From contig NZ_SOZE01000023.1 in assembly GCF_004519315.1 (NCBI RefSeq), positions 1 through 64,000 of the forward strand: a stretch of 64,000 nucleotides of DNA, in the 5' to 3' direction. The translations under genes were made by a program, and so were the position numbers. Shown in pieces: positions 60,662 to 64,000 of the stretch; the first letter of the stretch is position 1, and the number at the start of each line of letters is the position of its first letter. This DNA is from Mucilaginibacter psychrotolerans. Lineage in GTDB: Bacteria > Bacteroidota > Bacteroidia > Sphingobacteriales > Sphingobacteriaceae. The notes under the pieces are model-generated. The model searched no databases. It was given only the letters and a program-made list of their open reading frames with translations, and had not been told where the DNA came from.

Positions 60662-61306
60662 ATGCCTTTCATCCTCAACAAAACCGACAGCATCGCCAAC
60701 GTATTTTTGGCGGATATGCGCGATGTTACCACCCAACAGGACCGCGCCCAATTCCGCCGCAGCCAGCAAAAACTGGGTGCCATATTGGCTTATGAAATAA
60801 GCAAAACGCTGAAATACGAAAGCAAGGAAGTGCAAACGCCGCTGGGCATTTGCAACGTGAACGTACCCGTGCAACAACCGGTTTTGTCTACCATCCTGCG
60901 TGCCGGGCTGCCCTTTCACCAGGGCTTTATGGATTTTTTCGAAACTTCCGATTCGGCTTTTATTACCGCCTGCCGCAAAACCAAAAAAACGGGCAGCTTT
61001 ACTATACAGGTTGACCATATCAGCAACCCCAATCTTGATGGCAAAGTGCTCATCATGATTGATACCATGCTGGCCACCGGCCAAAGCGTGGTAAACGTTT
61101 GTAAGGAATTGATTGCCCAGTACGACATTGCCGAACTGCATATTGCCGCAGTAATTGCCAGCGCCGAGGGTATTGTTCACGTACGCGCCAACCTGCCTAA
61201 AGCCAAAATTTGGACTTGCGCCGTAGATGAAGAAATGACCAGCAAAAGCTATATCGTACCCGGATTGGGCGATGCAGGGGATTTGGCGTTTGGGGAGAAG
61301 GTGTGA
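60662..61306 (+). CDS. upp: Uracil phosphoribosyltransferase
   Basis: Salvage enzyme making UMP from uracil and PRPP. PRPP-binding loop VLIMIDTMLATGQSV, and C-terminal IVPGLGDAGDLAFGEKV is the uracil-binding signature (GDxGDRxFG with Leu-Ala in place of Arg-x). 214 aa. ATG immediately follows the stutter repeat. Confidence 0.93.
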   Translation: MPFILNKTDSIANVFLADMRDVTTQQDRAQFRRSQQKLGAILAYEISKTLKYESKEVQTPLGICNVNVPVQQPVLSTILRAGLPFHQGFMDFFETSDSAFITACRKTKKTGSFTIQVDHISNPNLDGKVLIMIDTMLATGQSVVNVCKELIAQYDIAELHIAAVIASAEGIVHVRANLPKAKIWTCAVDEEMTSKSYIVPGLGDAGDLAFGEKV

Positions 61307-61388
61307 AGGGATTTCGGAATTGGGATTTGAGATTTCGGATTGTTTGATTAACTAAATCGCCCTTCAATGCCTAAAATCAACACAAACA

Positions 61389-61955
61389 ATGAAAATTATA
61401 ACTACCGCATTTTTACTGATAACACTGTTTACTAACCAGTGCTACAGCCAAAGCACCCCTAAACGCCTACAAAAAGTTGTTGATGCCGCTGTAAAAACCT
61501 TCACCTGGGATATCGAAACGGAAGAGAAAGGCTCGATGATGTTTTTGGACGTGCCTTATGACGGGAACGGCAAAACCGAGTTCCTCACGCTGACCGTCGC
61601 TAAAGACACAGCGGCAGACCGACCGGCCTTCATATCGGTCATCGTGCCGAATAGCCTCAACCAAAAGAATGGCATCTTTATAGCGTTTGCTCAAAATTCC
61701 GCAGGTGGCGGCATGGCGATAGTTAAAGCAAGCACGACGCGATTGAATTTTGAGGCCTGCAATAACGAGGATTGCACCGCCAGGATGGTAAAAGCCTATG
61801 CCCACAGCGACGAGCGGAATCAGGACGTTGATATACTGGCCAACATGCTGCAGTACGACCATGTGATGTTCCTTATGGTTTACCCTGATGGCAGCCACAA
61901 ATCTGTTGCCGTGCCTTTATTCAGTTTTAAGGAGCAGTATAAAAAATTGCCGTAG
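61389..61955 (+). CDS. Secreted protein, unknown (188 aa)
   Basis: Signal peptide MKIITTAFLLITLFTNQCYSQ, then a compact soluble domain (KGSMMFLDVPYDGNGKTEFLTLTVA, ISVIVPNSLNQKNGIFIAFAQ) with a Cys pair in FEACNNEDCTARMV. No family recognised. Alone downstream of upp, with a stutter tract (GGATTTGAGATTTCGGATT) between. Confidence 0.65.
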   Translation: MKIITTAFLLITLFTNQCYSQSTPKRLQKVVDAAVKTFTWDIETEEKGSMMFLDVPYDGNGKTEFLTLTVAKDTAADRPAFISVIVPNSLNQKNGIFIAFAQNSAGGGMAIVKASTTRLNFEACNNEDCTARMVKAYAHSDERNQDVDILANMLQYDHVMFLMVYPDGSHKSVAVPLFSFKEQYKKLP

Positions 61956-62079
61956 CTATTCTTTGGCAAGCTATCAATACACGTAATTTCGTTAAAGGTT
62001 TGAGGGTTATAAACAGTATCTACCCAATATATTTTGTACCGAAAAGTGGCGTACTGCACCTCTAACGTAGTTTCCTTAT

Positions 62080-63102
62080 TTATTCGGGCATGCGGCTTTT
62101 CTTTCGGTTAAGCACGAATGTATCTCCATTGAAGTAGAAGATGCATTTTAAGCTTTTCGCGGTTTTTAACTCGCCGCTGATGTCAATAACATCTGCGATT
62201 TCAGAATTGTTACTCGTTAAAGCAGCCCGCACGTCGTCGGTGTTACAGTCACAATCCGTATGGTTATCATTGTCACCTTCCGGGTCATGTTCCACTGTAA
62301 TAAGTTCATGTTGTTTATCGTAGGTAATTAACCCACCGCCCGATTTGCTGCTAATAGAGTAAGAAAAGTCGAAAAAGACCTCACCGTTTTCAAAATGTAC
62401 CAATTGTATGTATTCCCCTATGCAAGTTGTGCATCCCACAACATTCCCATATAGTAAATATTTCGTCCCGTTTGGCGTTGGAATCATACCAATGGATTCA
62501 AAACCATCCGGGTTAAAATTCTTACCTTCTGATATTCCACCTCCGTCGACATTAAAATTGATTACCGAGCCGTTGCCGGGCCTGTAATGTATAAAAGATT
62601 TGTTGCTTTGGTAAGTGCCTCCTGTATTGGCCGGGTAACTAAGGCAGAAAAGTTTGTCATCAGATGATATAACTACTGCCATGGATAAAATATCGCTAAG
62701 GTCATATTTAATAATGGCTTTATGGTTCAATATTTTATCCAATAAGCTATCGGCATGCGCTTGCACATAAGTATTTAATAGCGAGCCTACAATTTTGCCT
62801 TTATCCTCATTATCATTATTTTTCAGTAAGGAATCCACTTCACTTTCAGTCAGCTTAAAATCCTTTGGGTCATAATTGTCAAAAGGCAAAATAGCGTCAT
62901 TTTCTGTAAGGTATTCATTAGCCTCATCTACAAGTGCCCTCAAATCCGGTTCAGTAATTACAACTTTCTTCATTGTATCTGAATGGCGGACAGCTGTTTT
63001 TGTGGTAACAGGTATAATTGTGGATCTATCTTTTGGGCGCTCTTTGCAAGAAAACCATACGCAAAGGGATAATATGAAGAGGCTAACAAAAAATGGCTTC
63101 AT
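62080..63102 (-). CDS. Lipoprotein, unknown (340 aa)
   Basis: The ATG at 63102 gives a lipoprotein signal with lipobox VWFSC; the TTG at 63132 is unlikely. The mature part is acidic, with N-terminal helices and a strand-rich C-terminal half (KYLLYGNVVGCTTCIGEYIQLVHFENGEVFFDFSYS). A Cys pair is in GCTTC and another in CDCNTDD. Function unknown. Confidence 0.65.
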   Translation of the reverse strand: MKPFFVSLFILSLCVWFSCKERPKDRSTIIPVTTKTAVRHSDTMKKVVITEPDLRALVDEANEYLTENDAILPFDNYDPKDFKLTESEVDSLLKNNDNEDKGKIVGSLLNTYVQAHADSLLDKILNHKAIIKYDLSDILSMAVVISSDDKLFCLSYPANTGGTYQSNKSFIHYRPGNGSVINFNVDGGGISEGKNFNPDGFESIGMIPTPNGTKYLLYGNVVGCTTCIGEYIQLVHFENGEVFFDFSYSISSKSGGGLITYDKQHELITVEHDPEGDNDNHTDCDCNTDDVRAALTSNNSEIADVIDISGELKTAKSLKCIFYFNGDTFVLNRKKSRMPE

Positions 63103-63169
63103 GTGAAAAGGTTTTATAATAAAATTGGGCAATAAAAATCATTTAAACAAGCAGGGGCATCAAATAGCA

Positions 63170-64000
63170 TTAAGCCGAATACTTCCTCCCTAACTTGATT
63201 GAAGGAGCCTCTACCCTCATAAACATTACTTTAGCACAAACGACTACTACGGTCAACAGCGTAAAATCCGCCAGGATGTTCAGCACCGTAGTGTTTTGCA
63301 CGGCCTGGTAACGTTTCACAAATCCCAATAAGTATATGCCCAGCGGCACGTGTATTAAGTAAACCGAGTACGAATAATCGCCCAGGCGACTAAAGAAGTT
63401 ATTTTTTAGCGGGAAACGCGCGTTCACGGCAATTAAGGCAATGGTTGCAAAGTAGGTAATGTGATACGCAAATTCGACATGTTTTAAATATACGCCCGCC
63501 GCCGCCGATAGTAACAAGCCCAGGGCTGCGTAGATATTGCCCTCCTTGTGCAACACCAGGTACAGCGCATAACCCAGCAAAAAAGCAGGCAGTTCGTTAA
63601 AAAAGAACAGGAAGCCGGTGGCCTGGTAAGGCACCCATATGGCGGCCAAAGCCAATACCAACAGCAAAAATGCACTTACCTGTTTGCTAATGGCCATAGC
63701 GAGGAATACGAGGAAGTAAAAAAACAATTCGTAAGGCAATGTCCAATAAACCCAATTGATGGTGTGCTCAGACGATAGCGGCGCGGTGTATAACAAAACA
63801 GCCGCCATTACCCTGCCGAAACTATTGGGCAGGCTTGCTGCAGAGTTGGTGCCGGTAATTAACTTTATAGCCAGCGCGCAGGCGCACACCAATAATATAC
63901 TGAACCAATACGGCGGAAAAATGCGGAAGAATCGCCTGATGATAAAGCTGCGTGGAGTTTTGGCATGCTGCTGCGCAATGCAGATGCAATACCCACTAAT
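63170..64000 (-). CDS. Acyltransferase 3 (OafA/YrhL-type), 5'-partial
   Basis: Polytopic membrane acyltransferase cut by the window edge. The frame stays open from the stop at 63170 to 64000. The upstream part reads RSFIIRRFFRIFPPYWFSI, the RR(F/L)xRI(F/Y)P motif of the family near the N-terminus, so only some 80-90 residues should be missing. Eight or more spans follow (LPYELFFYFLVFLAM, YSYSVYLIHVPLGIYLL). Such enzymes transfer acyl groups to sugars of surface glycans. Confidence 0.88.
   Translation of the reverse strand: MSGYCICIAQQHAKTPRSFIIRRFFRIFPPYWFSILLVCACALAIKLITGTNSAASLPNSFGRVMAAVLLYTAPLSSEHTINWVYWTLPYELFFYFLVFLAMAISKQVSAFLLLVLALAAIWVPYQATGFLFFFNELPAFLLGYALYLVLHKEGNIYAALGLLLSAAAGVYLKHVEFAYHITYFATIALIAVNARFPLKNNFFSRLGDYSYSVYLIHVPLGIYLLGFVKRYQAVQNTTVLNILADFTLLTVVVVCAKVMFMRVEAPSIKLGRKYSA

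Overview
The window reads as a chromosomal segment of a Bacteroidetes bacterium, most likely Sphingobacteriaceae (Mucilaginibacter/Pedobacter-like). This is inferred from TAnnTTTG-type -7 elements ahead of many genes, Bacteroidetes-typical families (IPExxxVDY, DUF4834, PepSY-like and PorT-like proteins), the acpP-fabF-rnc cluster divergent from IPExxxVDY-pyk, and many SPII-lipoprotein signals. No rRNA, tRNA or CRISPR array was recognised. Most genes are ordinary core genes; accessory material is scattered rather than gathered in an island.

Layout. 0-1 kb: 3' part of an IS3-family element. 1.5-7 kb: lipoprotein amidase, PepSY-like lipoprotein, single-domain response regulator, kelch protein, miaE. 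6.8-9.6 kb: yicC-gmk-nadD operon interrupted by a four-helix-bundle (S23-type) gene. 10.6-15 kb: acpP-fabF-rnc and IPExxxVDY-pyk. 15-20.4 kb: thioredoxin-like protein and ileS-dksA-like-lspA. 20.7-22.9 kb: M28 peptidase and a PA2169-type stress protein. 23-26.5 kb: surface polysaccharide genes (two glycosyltransferases, a hexapeptide acetyltransferase, a methyltransferase). 26.7-34 kb: ilvE, tryptophan 2,3-dioxygenase, a ClC transporter with a universal stress protein, and a SerB-SerA remnant-ACT fusion. 34-38.3 kb: envelope-stress-like block (142-aa protein, holin-like, YtxH, AI-2E transporter) below an NtrC-type regulator with a 69-aa histidine-box partner. 38.5-40.3 kb: three outer-membrane barrel paralogues, one collapsed by internal deletion. 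40.5-49.6 kb: crotonase with a B12-binding protein, glnS, monooxygenase, RsmI-like methyltransferase, aminotransferase, desaturase. 50-55 kb: APC permease, Abi-alpha-like gene, DUF892 protein, and two paralogous lipoproteins, one frameshifted. 55-64 kb: YfhO, DUF4834, uvrB, upp, two secreted unknowns and a partial acyltransferase.

The most unusual property is between the genes. At least five kinds of palindromic intergenic repeat occur here: GTCATT(G/T)CGAG elements lying beside terminators, paired GACTCACCCC elements, GTCTGAAC elements, TAACCGCAGAG elements, and locus-specific stutter palindromes built of a short word repeated on both arms. No autonomous transposase or REP-type transposase for them lies in the window. 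Other points of interest are the serine-pathway fusion protein, the histidine-box mini-protein, and several genes whose -7 element sits only 3-6 nt before the start codon, implying leaderless mRNAs.
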